Positions 28,584 to 38,526 are shown, numbered from the stretch's first letter. The stretch: DNA of 64,000 nucleotides from Perkinsela sp. pyNocScin1 (GCA_964019655.1 CAXHTR010000005.1:1240001-1304000), one strand, 5' to 3'. The notes: a model not told the origin generated them from the sequence alone. Translations and numbers: made by a program.

Positions 28584-29460
28584 TCAGTCCCTCTGCTCTT
28601 TGAGAATCTGTTCTTCCCACGGGTGTGTGCGACCGTTCTCATCAACAACCGAAGTGATGTGATTGTCGTTCGCGATAAAATGCAGATTATCACATGACTT
28701 CAGAAGCACAATTTTTCCCGAGAAATGGTTGTTCCATACATGGACTTGACGGAGAGACTCTGGCATAGCTAAAAGCTTGAAATCACCGGAAAATTGATTC
28801 CCACACAGCTGAATCATTTCTATCGAATCGGGAAGTTTGTATACAGAGATCTCCTGTTAGATTATAGTTATAGTTAGATATCCTGCAAGATTGATCTCTT
28901 CCAGTCCCTGCGGTAGATTGTTGAGGGATATTTTCCCAGAAAATTCGTTGGATTCTGCTTGCATACATGTGAGTGCGGCTGGTAATTCTTCGAGTCTACA
29001 GCTTCCTGCAAAATTGTTCTTGCCAATATAAAGATGTTCGAGGCCTTGCGGAAACTTGTTGAATCAATTGTCCCCTGGAGACGATTGTTCGTGATGACAA
29101 GTGTTTCGAGACATCTTGGCAATACTGACGAATCGAGTGATCCGGAAATATTGCGAAATGGCGCCCGGATACTGGTGACCAATGGAGAACAAAACGCAAA
29201 CGGGAACTGCGCCTTATCAAATTCGAAGAAACCAATGAAATTTCTGTCACTCTGTTATCCACGCATGTGATATTCCGCCATTCACATGCATCTGTAAAGC
29301 CACCGTGGGCATCTGTGAAGTTACCATTTTTTTCCTTACTTTCTGGAAACCCATCAACGATAATTTCCATGAGTGCTTGGTCCGAGAGAGAGCCATAATC
29401 AAGACGGCCAAGTGCTGGGTCGATAGCTGACACTATGCATGTGATCTGTAGAGGTATCAT
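28584..29460 (-). pseudogene. Subfamily A1 LRR pseudogene, several frameshifts
   Basis: It begins normally at the ATG ending at 29460 (MIPLQITCIVSAIDPALGRL), SLSDQALMEIIVDGFPES, cap TDACEWRNITCVDNR. After LIRRSSRLR the frame shifts, continuing elsewhere as ISGSLDSSVLPRCLETLVI. It shifts again near 29050 (LEHLYIGKNNFAG) and near 28860, where a small TATAGTTATAG duplication lies. The last third is open again: LPDSIEMIQLCGNQFSG, tail SVVDENGRTHPWEEQIL. At least three disruptions separate recognisable segments in the correct order, so the whole gene is present but broken. Confidence 0.88.
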
Positions 29461-29759
29461 TTGACGATGAAATTTTGTACCAAGAAAAAAAATCTCAATA
29501 ATACTGATGGGAATGACACAGACCTTCAGCAAGCCCTTTTTCTAGCACATCTTTCGCTTCACACGAGTATCCCGCGTAAATTCACTGATGGGCTTGATTT
29601 CAAAAAGCCCAATTCTGTTATGTGAGTCTCACTCCAATCACAAAACATGCATTTTGGATAATCAAATGAATTTCATTTACACATATGAATTCTCATCATT
29701 TGTTTCATTAATCTAGGAACAGTGAACAGCACCCATTTTGCAAACTTTTCGATCTCCTC

Positions 29760-30452
29760 TCAATTCTTTCTCCGCTTTTTCTTTCTTTCATAGTGGAAAA
29801 CCCACGGCATGACGCCTCGAGACTCGTCGATCGCAACAAATTGCTTTACTCCTGTGTGATAAAAATTCACCTCTTGCAGTGCCTTTGGGTTACAGTCATA
29901 GTACATAGTGCGCTGCTCGATTGGATTCCAGCTCATCGTCAGCTTGCGCAGATTTTGTGTGACAAAGAGGTCAATGTGTGCGCTGAAGTTGTTGTATGAT
30001 AAATCAATCTCCTGAATTCCCTCCGGAAAGCCCTGGAAGTCTATTGACCCATAAAGTCTGTTATGCGGCATTTCCAAGTGCTGCAGGTCTCGCGGGAGAC
30101 ACCGCGTCGCAAGCTCGTAGGTCTGGCCAGAGTGGGCAATGAATATGCGCTGCACGGAGTTTGGCAGGAATTGAATATTGAATTGCCCAGCTGTGCTGTG
30201 GCCGTATCGGACTGATGTCACTGCCATGTCCGTGCAGTGGATGCCTCGCCACGCGGAAGATTGTGTGCCATCGCCACAAGCGGGTGATGACCGATCGTTG
30301 TTGGTGATCCAATCGCAATTTGTGTCTGATAAAGAGCCGAGAAAGGCAAGCATGTATGTACGGTCCATGGATTCCTTTGACATTGGGCATGGGTCGAAAC
30401 GATGGCTATCTGCACAAGAAAGGAAAATCGTAGCGCTGCTGATATGTCGCAT
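29760..30452 (-). CDS. Secreted LRR protein, subfamily D
   Basis: 230 aa from the ATG ending at 30452 (MRHISSATIFLSCADSHR). Cys-containing N-terminal region, cap variant ACGDGTQSSAWRGIHC, with the first Cys moved away from the Trp. About five units: LPNSV, LPRDL, FPEGI, the irregular FVTQNLRKLTMSWN, and LQEVNFYHTGV. The C-terminus is strongly basic (HYERKKKRRKN), which is unusual for this family. Pairs with the adjacent gene at 31052. Confidence 0.88.
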   Translation of the reverse strand: MRHISSATIFLSCADSHRFDPCPMSKESMDRTYMLAFLGSLSDTNCDWITNNDRSSPACGDGTQSSAWRGIHCTDMAVTSVRYGHSTAGQFNIQFLPNSVQRIFIAHSGQTYELATRCLPRDLQHLEMPHNRLYGSIDFQGFPEGIQEIDLSYNNFSAHIDLFVTQNLRKLTMSWNPIEQRTMYYDCNPKALQEVNFYHTGVKQFVAIDESRGVMPWVFHYERKKKRRKN

Positions 30453-31051
30453 CAGTACTGTAAAATGTAAAAATGCATAGAATTCTTTGATGAAAAACCT
30501 TGAATTGGAGAGAGGCTGTAAGCCTCCATGTGTATATGAATATGTTGACACATATTTCTAATTTTGATCGGAAAACAAAGATTATCGAGACCCACGAATG
30601 AAAAAACTTCTGAACTTTGTTACGCTTGATTTCCTATCGCAGCTCAAATACTGACGGCAGTCTGCCGTAGGTCGAAAAAATCAGAAGTTTTCTCTGTGCA
30701 GTGCGTACTGACCTCTTAGACTATTTCTCAGAACAAATGCTGTGTGAAGGGCCTTTTATGATCTATCTTGCATTTGTATAAAAAGACGAGCCAGTCGTGT
30801 GTTCTTTTCAGTGATGTTCTGCTAAGTCCTTCAGTTTTCGAAGGGCCCTGCGCTATGCCGTTATCGTATCACTCAAAAAGTAATCTTCATGCAGATCTGT
30901 CGAGATTTCACCTCCGGTCTGTTATCTCGATGCGCATTGGAATTGAAAAATACACAGCAAAGAACTGACAAGGGCCACTCATGTCGTGTTTGTATGGATG
31001 AGATAAAGCGTACTATGCGGACACACGGGATTTATCATATGCCATTAAAAC
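30453..31051. other. Intergenic, no gene seen
   Basis: About 600 bases; no supported feature on either strand. Confidence 0.5.
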
Positions 31052-31723
31052 TCAATGCGTATCAATAAAAATGCCCTGTCTGAGTACTTCTTTCGCATTG
31101 ATGGGCTTCAGTGCAGTAATCTTCGTATTGACACAAACAAACCGCTGAAAGGTCTCTGGCAAATTATGATAATAGACTACTGATTGATGAATCGGGTTGC
31201 TTTGGATATCAATCCATTCCATGTGCAATGGAATTCCAGCAAGCGTTACTTTACCAGTGATCACATTTCCAGCGAGATTGACTGACCTGACGCGAGGCGG
31301 AAGCGATGGGAAGCTGAAATCGCCGACGAGAAGGTTCCTGCTCATATCAAAGTGCGTGAGCGATCGCGGGAGGTAGCGTGTGTCTATCTCGTAGCGCTGA
31401 TTGCAGTATTTTATGTCCAGAACCTGGAGACCACTCGGTAGGTACTGAATGCGCAGTGGAAAGAAGTCTCTATCTTCGTATTTGATTTCGACGACCGTTG
31501 ACTCAAGGCACGTAAGGCCTTGCCAAGGCCCTCTGCTCGCGCTACCGCACACAGGGGTTTCTCTGTTTCGATTTGCTATGTAGTCGAGCTCGCGATCCGG
31601 TAAATATCGAAAGAGCTCCCGTACGATGGCATCTTGCATATTTTGTTCTTCTTTTGTGATGCATGGCCATGGATACTTGACTTCGTAGGCGCAGAGTACA
31701 AAGGTTGATGCGAGGAAGAGCAT
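31052..31723 (-). CDS. Secreted LRR protein, subfamily D
   Basis: A 223-aa protein with signal MLFLASTFVLCAYEVKYP. NMQDAIVRELFRYL replaces the DQALMEML helix. Cap PVCGSASRGPWQGLTC has the same displaced Cys as the gene at 29760. Units: LPSGLQVLDIKY, LPRSLTHFDMSRNLLVG, LPPRVRSVNLAGNVITG, IPLHMEWIDIQSNPI, LPETFQRFVCVNTKI. No VVDENG tail. The shared order IDTRYLPRSL/ATRCLPRDL and NPIHQSVVYY/NPIEQRTMYY shows the two D genes are tandem duplicates. Confidence 0.9.
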   Translation of the reverse strand: MLFLASTFVLCAYEVKYPWPCITKEEQNMQDAIVRELFRYLPDRELDYIANRNRETPVCGSASRGPWQGLTCLESTVVEIKYEDRDFFPLRIQYLPSGLQVLDIKYCNQRYEIDTRYLPRSLTHFDMSRNLLVGDFSFPSLPPRVRSVNLAGNVITGKVTLAGIPLHMEWIDIQSNPIHQSVVYYHNLPETFQRFVCVNTKITALKPINAKEVLRQGIFIDTH

Positions 31724-32604
31724 TTTTTTATCGTTGAAAAGGGCGCTGTGTAAATATTGTGAAGCTTTACGCAGATACGATTAAAAGGATATCTTTTGAT
31801 CAGTCTTTCCAATAAAGTGGAATTTTTTAGCCTAGCTAATCACGGTTTGAGCTATATGAAGTGTCATCTCAGCCGAAATTACCTGCGTGTAGTAGTGATT
31901 CATGTGTTTTTCATGTGTAGAAACTAGCTCGCTGGGATCAGTCTATATTTCAGACGGACCCCAAAAATTACTTCTTTCAAAGACTTGGATGGCTTCGACC
32001 CAGCGTGTATTCATGCAGCACTCTTTTGTACCTGATTGTAAACACCTGAAGATTGCATTATTTTGGAAAGTTCTCCAGCATGAGGAAAGTCCGTGCTGAT
32101 GTTGGTATGCTGGGGAAAGATTTTGAGGCCGCAGAAAACTATTTCGAGATCCAAATCGGTGATTTTTGTGCTGAGCCCTTCGGTACCCGAAGCCAGAAGA
32201 AAGGATGGAAAGGTTGTGATCCAAGCGATGGGCGTAGCCCTTTTTCGCCTTTTATGATTGTTTTGAGATTGAAAAATGCTGCATGACTGCTATATCATCT
32301 TCAAAATTGCTGCATAACCATGAAGGAACGCCGCTTCGGTGTTCCAGCTGACATCTAAAATCTATGATCAATAATTGCCAACTTTACTATATTCGTGCGA
32401 ATTGACTGTTCTTTGAACCCATAAAATTTTAACTGACCCATGTGACTAGTGATTCATAAGGAATTTATCATGGAGCCTGTTTCCGCTGTATTGGAAGATT
32501 TCAGATTTCTTTAAAGATTTGAAAACAGTGCCTGACATGAAAACTTTGTATTTCGATGTCGACCTGATTTCAAACAAAGCTCATTTGAACAGACTGCCGA
32601 AGGC
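31724..32604. other. Intergenic, possibly decayed DNA
   Basis: Nearly 0.9 kb. A small - strand frame at 31943-32224 gives no recognisable protein. The - strand near 32190 reads KITDLDLEIVFCGLKIF, which might be an old LRR, but this is too little to call. Confidence 0.4.
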
Positions 32605-33570
32605 CTATCCCGTCTTCTCGACATATTTATGCCCACGACCTGTTTCATCCATCAACCACGTAATCTTATTACAGTTCAAAACGACACGATCCCAAGCACA
32701 CCTGGCTATGACAGCAGTCCCTGAAAAAGCGTTGATTTGTAGGTCGACCACTCTTATGTTCGGTGGTGGCATTTGCATTATCACTTCGCCACTAAATCCA
32801 TTCTCGTTCAGGTAGAGGACCTTCATTTGAAGGGGCAGTTTGTCAAGGTACACAGATCCTTCAAGGTGATTCGTACTGACATCAAGAAATTCGAGCGAGT
32901 CCGGCAGGCACGCGAGGTTCAGGCATCCACAGAAACGATTGTCCGCCACATTGAAATCTTTGAGGCGTGGTGGAAGGTGGCATAAATCAAGACTTCCCAA
33001 AAAAGTGTTACCAGCAATATGAAAATATTGAAGTTCCGGCGGCAAGTTTGTGAGCTGGGCTTTTCCTCCGCACCGGTTCGAGCGAATATCGAAGAACTCG
33101 AGGTTCGGCGGCATACGGGTGAAGTCAACAGTATTCACAATCCGCTGGCCCGAGGCTTGAAATTTGATAAGTGTTCTCGGGAGTGAACCAGTTTCCAGGC
33201 ACCAAAACAGCCAAAAGTGTGTGGTTATGTCGTCACGTGTGTGCACATGGAACTTTTTGAGTGCCCTGGGGAGAAGATCAAAGAAAAATGTACACGCTGA
33301 ATACAAATCCATCTCTGAGCCATTGCTCATGGAGTCTCGAAATTCGTTTACCCACTGGATTGATTCGACCCTCCGCCTGCCGCTGCACTTGACGCCCATC
33401 CACTTGCACACATCTTTGTATTCCCCGTTGGGATCTTTGAATAATTCTTTGAGTCTTTCGGGAAACATCTCGATAGCTGCTTCCATCATCGTCTGATCTG
33501 ATAGATCTTCGAGGTGAAGCTGATTGGTGATAGGGCGGTCAGGCAGAATGAAAAGCGTCGGTGCGTTCAT
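32605..33570 (-). CDS. Secreted LRR protein, subfamily A2, divergent N-terminus
   Basis: 321 aa from the ATG ending at 33570 (MNAPTLFILPDRPITNQLHL). The GRLD motif is replaced (QLHLEDLSDQTMMEAAIEM). Cap YKDVCKWMGVKCSGRRR is complete. A Trp/Phe-rich insertion (THFWLFWCLETGSLPRTL) interrupts the first LRRs. About six regular repeats follow, for example LPPRLKDFNVADNRFCG. Tail WLMDETGRGHKYVEK, a short form of the VVDENG signature. Confidence 0.9.
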   Translation of the reverse strand: MNAPTLFILPDRPITNQLHLEDLSDQTMMEAAIEMFPERLKELFKDPNGEYKDVCKWMGVKCSGRRRVESIQWVNEFRDSMSNGSEMDLYSACTFFFDLLPRALKKFHVHTRDDITTHFWLFWCLETGSLPRTLIKFQASGQRIVNTVDFTRMPPNLEFFDIRSNRCGGKAQLTNLPPELQYFHIAGNTFLGSLDLCHLPPRLKDFNVADNRFCGCLNLACLPDSLEFLDVSTNHLEGSVYLDKLPLQMKVLYLNENGFSGEVIMQMPPPNIRVVDLQINAFSGTAVIARCAWDRVVLNCNKITWLMDETGRGHKYVEKTG

Positions 33571-34327
33571 TTTGCGGATGTATTTGAGATTCATAAAAAA
33601 AGATATTGCACTTACTGAAGAAATAATTTTACTCTAAGAGAGCGCTTCGATCCTTGCCAATTACGTAGCCTGAATGGCCCCATTTTGCGCCCAATGATAT
33701 CCCAAGTGGGATAAGTAGATAAGCTGACATAAAATGGTGTGGACAAGGATGCTTGCGAGGCCAGCCTTCTGGAACAATTCAAGTTTTGGGGTTGAGAAGC
33801 AACTCTGGCACTTTTCGATGAAAATCATAAATAGAAATACTGTGTTCTGGGTTGCCCTTATCCACTTTGATTATAATCTGCAATTTATATGAATCTATCG
33901 CTTCCTGTACGTCCGGGTCGCTCAGCTAAACTTATCTTTTATGCTTTGCCAGCCATGTCTCATAGACAGTGCGAAGCTTTGATCGATCTGTGTACACGAA
34001 TTGACTAACTAACTTATGTTCACACGAATGCGAACTGGACCAACCTACCGAAGGGTGAAGCGTATGAACATGATATTCTTTCATCGCAATCCTTCGTGTT
34101 GAATAGGGACGACTTTCACAAAAATTGTGCCTTGACACCTTCTCCTTATCATGCTCCATGCTCTAATGCAACAGCACAATCTTTTGCTTCACCGCCCCTC
34201 TCACATTTTCAATCTCTAAAAATCAGAAGAAAAACACATTCTAACTTTCTTCACTTTTCACCCACCTTCACCTAGCAAATTCTATGATCTGTGAACATAT
34301 GCTGTATTCAACTCTCCTCCCCTCTGC
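33571..34327. other. Intergenic, no gene seen
   Basis: About 750 bases; nothing recognised. The change in base composition at 34330, from AT-rich to markedly GC-rich, marks the next gene. Confidence 0.5.
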
Positions 34328-35467
34328 TCATTCTTCAAACGGCGACCTATCGAACGGATCCTCCACCACGTCCGCCCCGCCAAAGTCCACGCCGACGTTC
34401 CCGACGACGACGTCCCCCGAGAATCGGTTGTCCTTCAGGATGATCCGCCGCTTGATCCGCGACGGCGCGATGTGCACCTGCCCGCTCAGCTGGTTCCCCT
34501 GCACGTCGAGCAGCCGCAGCACCTCCGGCAGCTGCAGGCAGTCGATGCGGCCCACAAAGTGGTTGTGGCTCAGGTCGAGGTGCGTCAGCGTCGTCGGCAG
34601 CGACCGCAGCTCGAGGCTCCCCGACAGGTGGTTTTTCGCGAGGACGAGCACCTGCATTTTCGACGGAAGATCAAAAAGCGCGACAGTCCCGCTAAAAATG
34701 TTCTCCTTGATGGACAAGGAGTGCATGCCGTCTGGGAGGTCGCCGAGCGGCAGGCTGTCCTGGTTGGCAATTCGGAGCGATTGCTTCATGTCCCCCATGC
34801 GCGGGGCCGCAGCGGCGTTTTTGAGCATCCCGTGGCATAGCCAGGCCATCTGAAGGGTCTTGGGGAGCTGCGAGATGTTCACAGCCCCGAAAAACATGTT
34901 CTTGGAGAGGCGCAGCCCGAGAAGCGTTGGTGGCAACTCGGTAAGGTCGAGCGTCCCCTCCAGCGTGTTGTCGCCGACGTCGATGGACTTGAGGCCAGCA
35001 GGGAAGGCAGTGCAGTCGAGCTCCCCTGTGAAATTATTGGCGGCGACGCGCAATTTCAGGAGCGATTCGGGGATTTTATGCGTAAGTAGCGAGCCGCTCA
35101 GGCGGTTGCTCGCGAGGTCGAGCACGAGGAGCGGGACGAAGATGAACTCAAAGTAGAGCGACCCCTCGAGCTCGCTGGCGGTGATGATGAGCGAGCGGAT
35201 GTGGGGCGGCAGCGATGAAAAGTCGACCTGGCCGCCGTCGAGATGCTCCCACTCGACGGCGCCGACGGCGCCGCTGGGCGTGCAGGTGACGCCGTCCCAC
35301 TCGGTGATGGCCCGGAAGTCGCCGTCGGGGGTCTGGAAGCGCGAGGCATCGTGGAGCCCAGCGACGAAGAACTCCATGAGCTCCTGCTCGGTCATCTTGC
35401 TGTGCATCTCGGAGAGGACGTGGGGGTCTGCGGCGAAGAGGGTGTGGGCGCAGGTGGGAATAAGCAT
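34328..35467 (-). CDS. Secreted LRR protein, subfamily A2-like, GC-rich, irregular
   Basis: 379 aa from the ATG ending at 35467 (MLIPTCAHTLFAADPHV). KMTEQELMEFFVAGLHDAS, then FRAITEWDGVTCTPSG, which has only the second cap cysteine. About ten LRRs; the seventh is interrupted by a 30-residue stretch (HGMLKNAAAAPRMGDMKQSL) before LPDGMHSLSI. The C-terminus is SGDVVVGNVGVDFGGADV with an acidic end, without VVDENG. Third positions are strongly G/C, unlike most neighbours, which points to a different duplication history or origin. Confidence 0.9.
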   Translation of the reverse strand: MLIPTCAHTLFAADPHVLSEMHSKMTEQELMEFFVAGLHDASRFQTPDGDFRAITEWDGVTCTPSGAVGAVEWEHLDGGQVDFSSLPPHIRSLIITASELEGSLYFEFIFVPLLVLDLASNRLSGSLLTHKIPESLLKLRVAANNFTGELDCTAFPAGLKSIDVGDNTLEGTLDLTELPPTLLGLRLSKNMFFGAVNISQLPKTLQMAWLCHGMLKNAAAAPRMGDMKQSLRIANQDSLPLGDLPDGMHSLSIKENIFSGTVALFDLPSKMQVLVLAKNHLSGSLELRSLPTTLTHLDLSHNHFVGRIDCLQLPEVLRLLDVQGNQLSGQVHIAPSRIKRRIILKDNRFSGDVVVGNVGVDFGGADVVEDPFDRSPFEE

Positions 35468-35746
35468 ACAGTAATTTTGAAAAGATAGGAAGGTGAGCGT
35501 ACTAGAGCAATGAGCGTATGAGAAAATCATAGTATTTAAGAAACGTAATGACGGCTTCAAATCTTGGAGCTTTCTGTTACAATATTGCCTTTAGCCATAC
35601 TTCATAGAACATTTGCTCCTTATTTTCACAGGAATATTTACTTTCTCCCTTTCAGGTATCGAGATAACGACTGACTCCATTGTAGGCTATGAATTTCCGA
35701 TGTATCGTGACTCTGCCTTATTCGAATGAAAGATGGCTCTTCACAG

Positions 35747-36079
35747 TCATAATATCGTAAGCTCAGCACACAAAATCCCTTCTTTCAGAGCATGGAAAAC
35801 AGTGCGAGCATACATTTCTTCGATAGAAGCCTTCAGAAGTGAAAAAAATTGATGAAGATGTTTTCGCCCCTGGGCGAATTTTGGTGAAACACCCGCACAG
35901 AAAAGGGCTGCCATGGACATCTTTTGATCGATCACTGCTAAAACGAGCTTCGATGAGACATTGACCGTAAATCTGCTCGTGCAAACACAGACAGGCAGCA
36001 TATCTTTGGAAGCCCATCCTTTCGAATGTTTTTGCTCTGCGTCACGCTCTTTTTGCCCTCCATAATCCAGTTTTTGCAA
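35747..36079 (-). CDS. Small protein unrelated to LRR family
   Basis: A 110-aa open frame between two LRR genes. I do not recognise it. The N-terminal 25 residues are charged; then two strand-like stretches (MLPVCVCTSRFTVNV, KLVLAVIDQKMSMAALFC) and a helix (HLHQFFSLLKASIEEM), ending in ALKEGILCAELTIL. This strand-strand-helix order is seen in small longin/roadblock-type proteins, but I see no diagnostic motif. No signal peptide. It lies only 45 bases upstream of the LRR gene's stop region in transcription order. It could be an exon fragment or a truncated gene. Confidence 0.4.
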   Translation of the reverse strand: MQKLDYGGQKERDAEQKHSKGWASKDMLPVCVCTSRFTVNVSSKLVLAVIDQKMSMAALFCAGVSPKFAQGRKHLHQFFSLLKASIEEMYARTVFHALKEGILCAELTIL

Positions 36080-36123
36080 ATGTAAAGAGCTCTACCGCTC
36101 AAAAGCCTAACCTGCATTTATCA

Positions 36124-37062
36124 TTACCACGCCCATATCTCCCGCTCTTTACTCTTTTCCCCATTCTCGTCGACAAGAGCCCGAATTCTGTTGGCATTCA
36201 GCGTGACGATGCTTATCGCCCGGTGGTGAACGACAGCGGTCCCCCGAAATCGGTTGAAGCTCACGTCAAACGTGTTGAGCAGAGGCGGTGGATGCAGAAG
36301 CACAAAAGAGCCACACAGCTTGTTCATGGGGAGCATGATGTGCATCGTCGTCAGCGGCAGCCGGTCAAAGCTGACAGAGCCTGAAAGCGCATTACTTGCG
36401 AGGATGAGCACTTCAAACACCGGTGGCAAATGGAGTAAGTTGAGGCTCCCAGAGATCTTGCAGTCTGACGCACTGATCTCTGTCAGCGTTTGTGGCAGTC
36501 TTGTGAGTGGAAGGCTCCCGGGATACGATCCCTCGTCAACCATCAGCTTTATAAAGCCCTTTGGAAGAGAAGTGATCTGCAGGCTACCCGTTACTCTGTT
36601 GCTTTGCAGATTTATATAGAGAAGATTTGGTGGGAGCCGGCGGAAGTCTATTATCCCATGAAAGCGCTGGAACGGGACAATGAGTGCCTCGAGGCTCTCC
36701 GGGAGAGCGCTTGCGTCAATAGTCCCCATCAGTGCTCTTTTTGAGTACTTTTCCGCAAAATCGATGCCAAAGAAGAGCGTTCGCGGCGGTATGTATCGCA
36801 GGTCTAGTGTTCCACTCACGGGGCACTGCCGGAGCGGATTGTCTTCCCACTTTATTTTCACAATCCGGCGTTTTCTGTTGCACCAGACCCCTGGCCACTG
36901 GCAAACATTGCGGTAATCGCCATTCGCTTTTTTGAAGTTCTGGCTGGACAGCTCGTGTATCTGGCTGACGAGCATTTCCATCATCGCTTGGTCAGGCATG
37001 TCGTGGAGGCTGACGAGTCCCATCGAGCGATCTGGGGCGAGGAGCAGCGATGATACTTGCAT
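36124..37062 (-). CDS. Secreted LRR protein, subfamily A2
   Basis: A 312-aa protein. Signal MQVSSLLLAPDRSMGLVS, DMPDQAMMEMLVSQI, cap YRNVCQWPGVWCNRKRR, with a basic loop like the gene at 32605. LRYIPPRTLFFGIDF, then about seven LRRs (LPPNLLYINLQSNRVTG, LPQTLTEISASDCKISG, LPPVFEVLILASNALSG). Tail ALVDENGEKSKEREIW. Confidence 0.92.
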   Translation of the reverse strand: MQVSSLLLAPDRSMGLVSLHDMPDQAMMEMLVSQIHELSSQNFKKANGDYRNVCQWPGVWCNRKRRIVKIKWEDNPLRQCPVSGTLDLRYIPPRTLFFGIDFAEKYSKRALMGTIDASALPESLEALIVPFQRFHGIIDFRRLPPNLLYINLQSNRVTGSLQITSLPKGFIKLMVDEGSYPGSLPLTRLPQTLTEISASDCKISGSLNLLHLPPVFEVLILASNALSGSVSFDRLPLTTMHIMLPMNKLCGSFVLLHPPPLLNTFDVSFNRFRGTAVVHHRAISIVTLNANRIRALVDENGEKSKEREIWAW

Positions 37063-37326
37063 TGATTTTATTTCAAAGATGATGACAGATACAGATAATC
37101 ATGGAAGGCTCTGTTGATCTACGAGCCTCATGCTCGTGGTTCTTTATGCACAGAAGCATACAGGACGCACTTCCTACCGCACTTCGAGCATTAAACGTAC
37201 TGCCTCGAGTCTTCAAAAATTTCACAGTAGAACACGTTTTTCCCGACAAAGGGAGGGACTTATATTCACCAGCTACTCAATAATGCAATCATGTACCGCA
37301 GTGCTGCACTTCAATGTTTTGGGGTT
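37063..37326. other. Intergenic, no gene seen
   Basis: No supported feature. With the short ORF at 37327 and the stretch to 37758, this is part of a 0.7-kb gap. Confidence 0.4.
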
Positions 37327-37551
37327 TCATTCCAATGCATCAGTTTGCTCTTCAATATTGTCCTTAAAGGTATGTTCAGCCCTACCGTACGACTCACTCG
37401 TATCTTGGGATTCAAAAGTAAACTCTTTTTTATTTGCCCCGATAAAAGTCATAAACTGATCAAGCACAACCCCAGAGACTATTCGCTTTGGCTCTTCCAA
37501 TAGAATCGCACAGTCGCATGCACTCATTATCGCAACGAAAAGCATACTCAT
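37327..37551 (-). CDS. Short secreted-like ORF, possible 5' relic of an LRR gene
   Basis: A 74-aa frame. The start MSMLFVAIMSACD resembles the family signal peptides and is preceded on the - strand by a T/C-rich run. The following GVVLDQFMTFIGANKKEF resembles the LSDQALMELLVDGM-KKEF helix of A genes. No cap or LRR follows before the stop. It is either a truncated copy or a tiny secreted protein; coding status is uncertain. Confidence 0.35.
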   Translation of the reverse strand: MSMLFVAIMSACDCAILLEEPKRIVSGVVLDQFMTFIGANKKEFTFESQDTSESYGRAEHTFKDNIEEQTDALE

Positions 37552-37634
37552 CGTAAAAGTAAAGATACGGGACGAGCACTGTAATCATTCCAGCTTATGA
37601 GGCGCACTGATAAACTTTTTGAAAACTGTCCTCT

Positions 37635-37660
37635 CTGCTTTCTCTCTCTCTCTCTCTTCA
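37635..37660. repeat. TC simple repeat
   Basis: A run of alternating TC, about 20 bases, just downstream of the - strand gene at 37759. It could be a pyrimidine tract on + or a GA tract in a - transcript. Confidence 0.8.
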
Positions 37661-37758
37661 CTTCCAGGAAAGAAGAGATCGCAGAGCTTCGGCGGTAGTG
37701 CATCAAAAAATAGCAACCTAAGACCTGTTCGTACTTTCCCCAAAAGCTCTCAAGGAGA

Positions 37759-38526
37759 TCAAAAGCAGAGCACTCTTTCAACATGCGAAGCTTCCAGGAG
37801 AAACTGCTTGAGGAATGTCTGGTAGTATTTCGAATTTCTTGTAAGCAGCGTCGTCTCCCGGCGATCACCACTCACAGCATTACGAATCTTCGCGTGGATC
37901 CGACCGCTACCCAGCCGAGCTAATTTGACCGGTTTCTCAGCAGATGGCTTGAGAAAGAAGGCGTGATGCAGCGACGCTGGGAGCGATCTGGGCTCGTAGA
38001 GAACTTCTGCCGGAAACACTTCGTTTGTACAGGAGATGTAGATGAGCTGCAGAGTTTCTGGTAGATACCGCAGGTCGAGGTCCCCGCAGACACTCGGTGC
38101 CGAGAACATGAACTCTTCGAGGAAATCTGGCAGGCGTCGCATAGCAATGAAATGCCTAGGAGACTCGCAGTTTGTAACAGAGAAGTATCGCAGCTCACGC
38201 GGAAGATCGCCTGTGGTCCAATATAAAGAAGCATCGACGCAGTTCAGGTGAATGTGTCGCACGTCGGGCGGGAACCACTGCATGTGGAAGCGGATGTGCG
38301 CAGAGGTGTCAAAGTAAATTGAAGTGATGATGATCTCGGTACACTGGATGCCGTGCCATTCGCATTCGTCTGGGGAAATTTCACTGTCTGTCACACTCCT
38401 GTTGATAAATCGCATAGCGAGCCTGATGGCCTGGCGCTGGTGATGGATTTTTTCTTGCTGAGAACTTATGGGGTCGCAGCAGAACAGGAGCGCTGGTGTT
38501 ATGTAGAGGACAGCAAAGGATCGCAT
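37759..38526 (-). CDS. Secreted LRR protein, subfamily B, diverged
   Basis: 255 aa from the ATG ending at 38526 (MRSFAVLYITPALLFCCDP). RLAMRFINRSVTDSE, cap DECEWHGIQCTE. FHMQWFPPDVRHIHL replaces MDWLPP; then DLPRELRYFSVTNC, MRRLPDFLEEFMFSA, YLPETLQLIYISC, SLPASLHHAFF. The tail RLGSGRIHAKIRNAVSGD stands where others have IGERQADPRV. The order of blocks confirms B membership despite low identity. Confidence 0.88.
   Translation of the reverse strand: MRSFAVLYITPALLFCCDPISSQQEKIHHQRQAIRLAMRFINRSVTDSEISPDECEWHGIQCTEIIITSIYFDTSAHIRFHMQWFPPDVRHIHLNCVDASLYWTTGDLPRELRYFSVTNCESPRHFIAMRRLPDFLEEFMFSAPSVCGDLDLRYLPETLQLIYISCTNEVFPAEVLYEPRSLPASLHHAFFLKPSAEKPVKLARLGSGRIHAKIRNAVSGDRRETTLLTRNSKYYQTFLKQFLLEASHVERVLCF

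Noticed and set aside
28584-29460. Introns as explanation of frame changes in the pseudogenes
   Set aside because: Frames change without intervening sequence or GT-AG borders, and LRR homology is continuous across the breaks.
31943-32224. 93-aa - strand frame in the 31.7-32.6 kb spacer
   Set aside because: No signal peptide, LRR or cap; only a vague LRR-like phrase in another frame.
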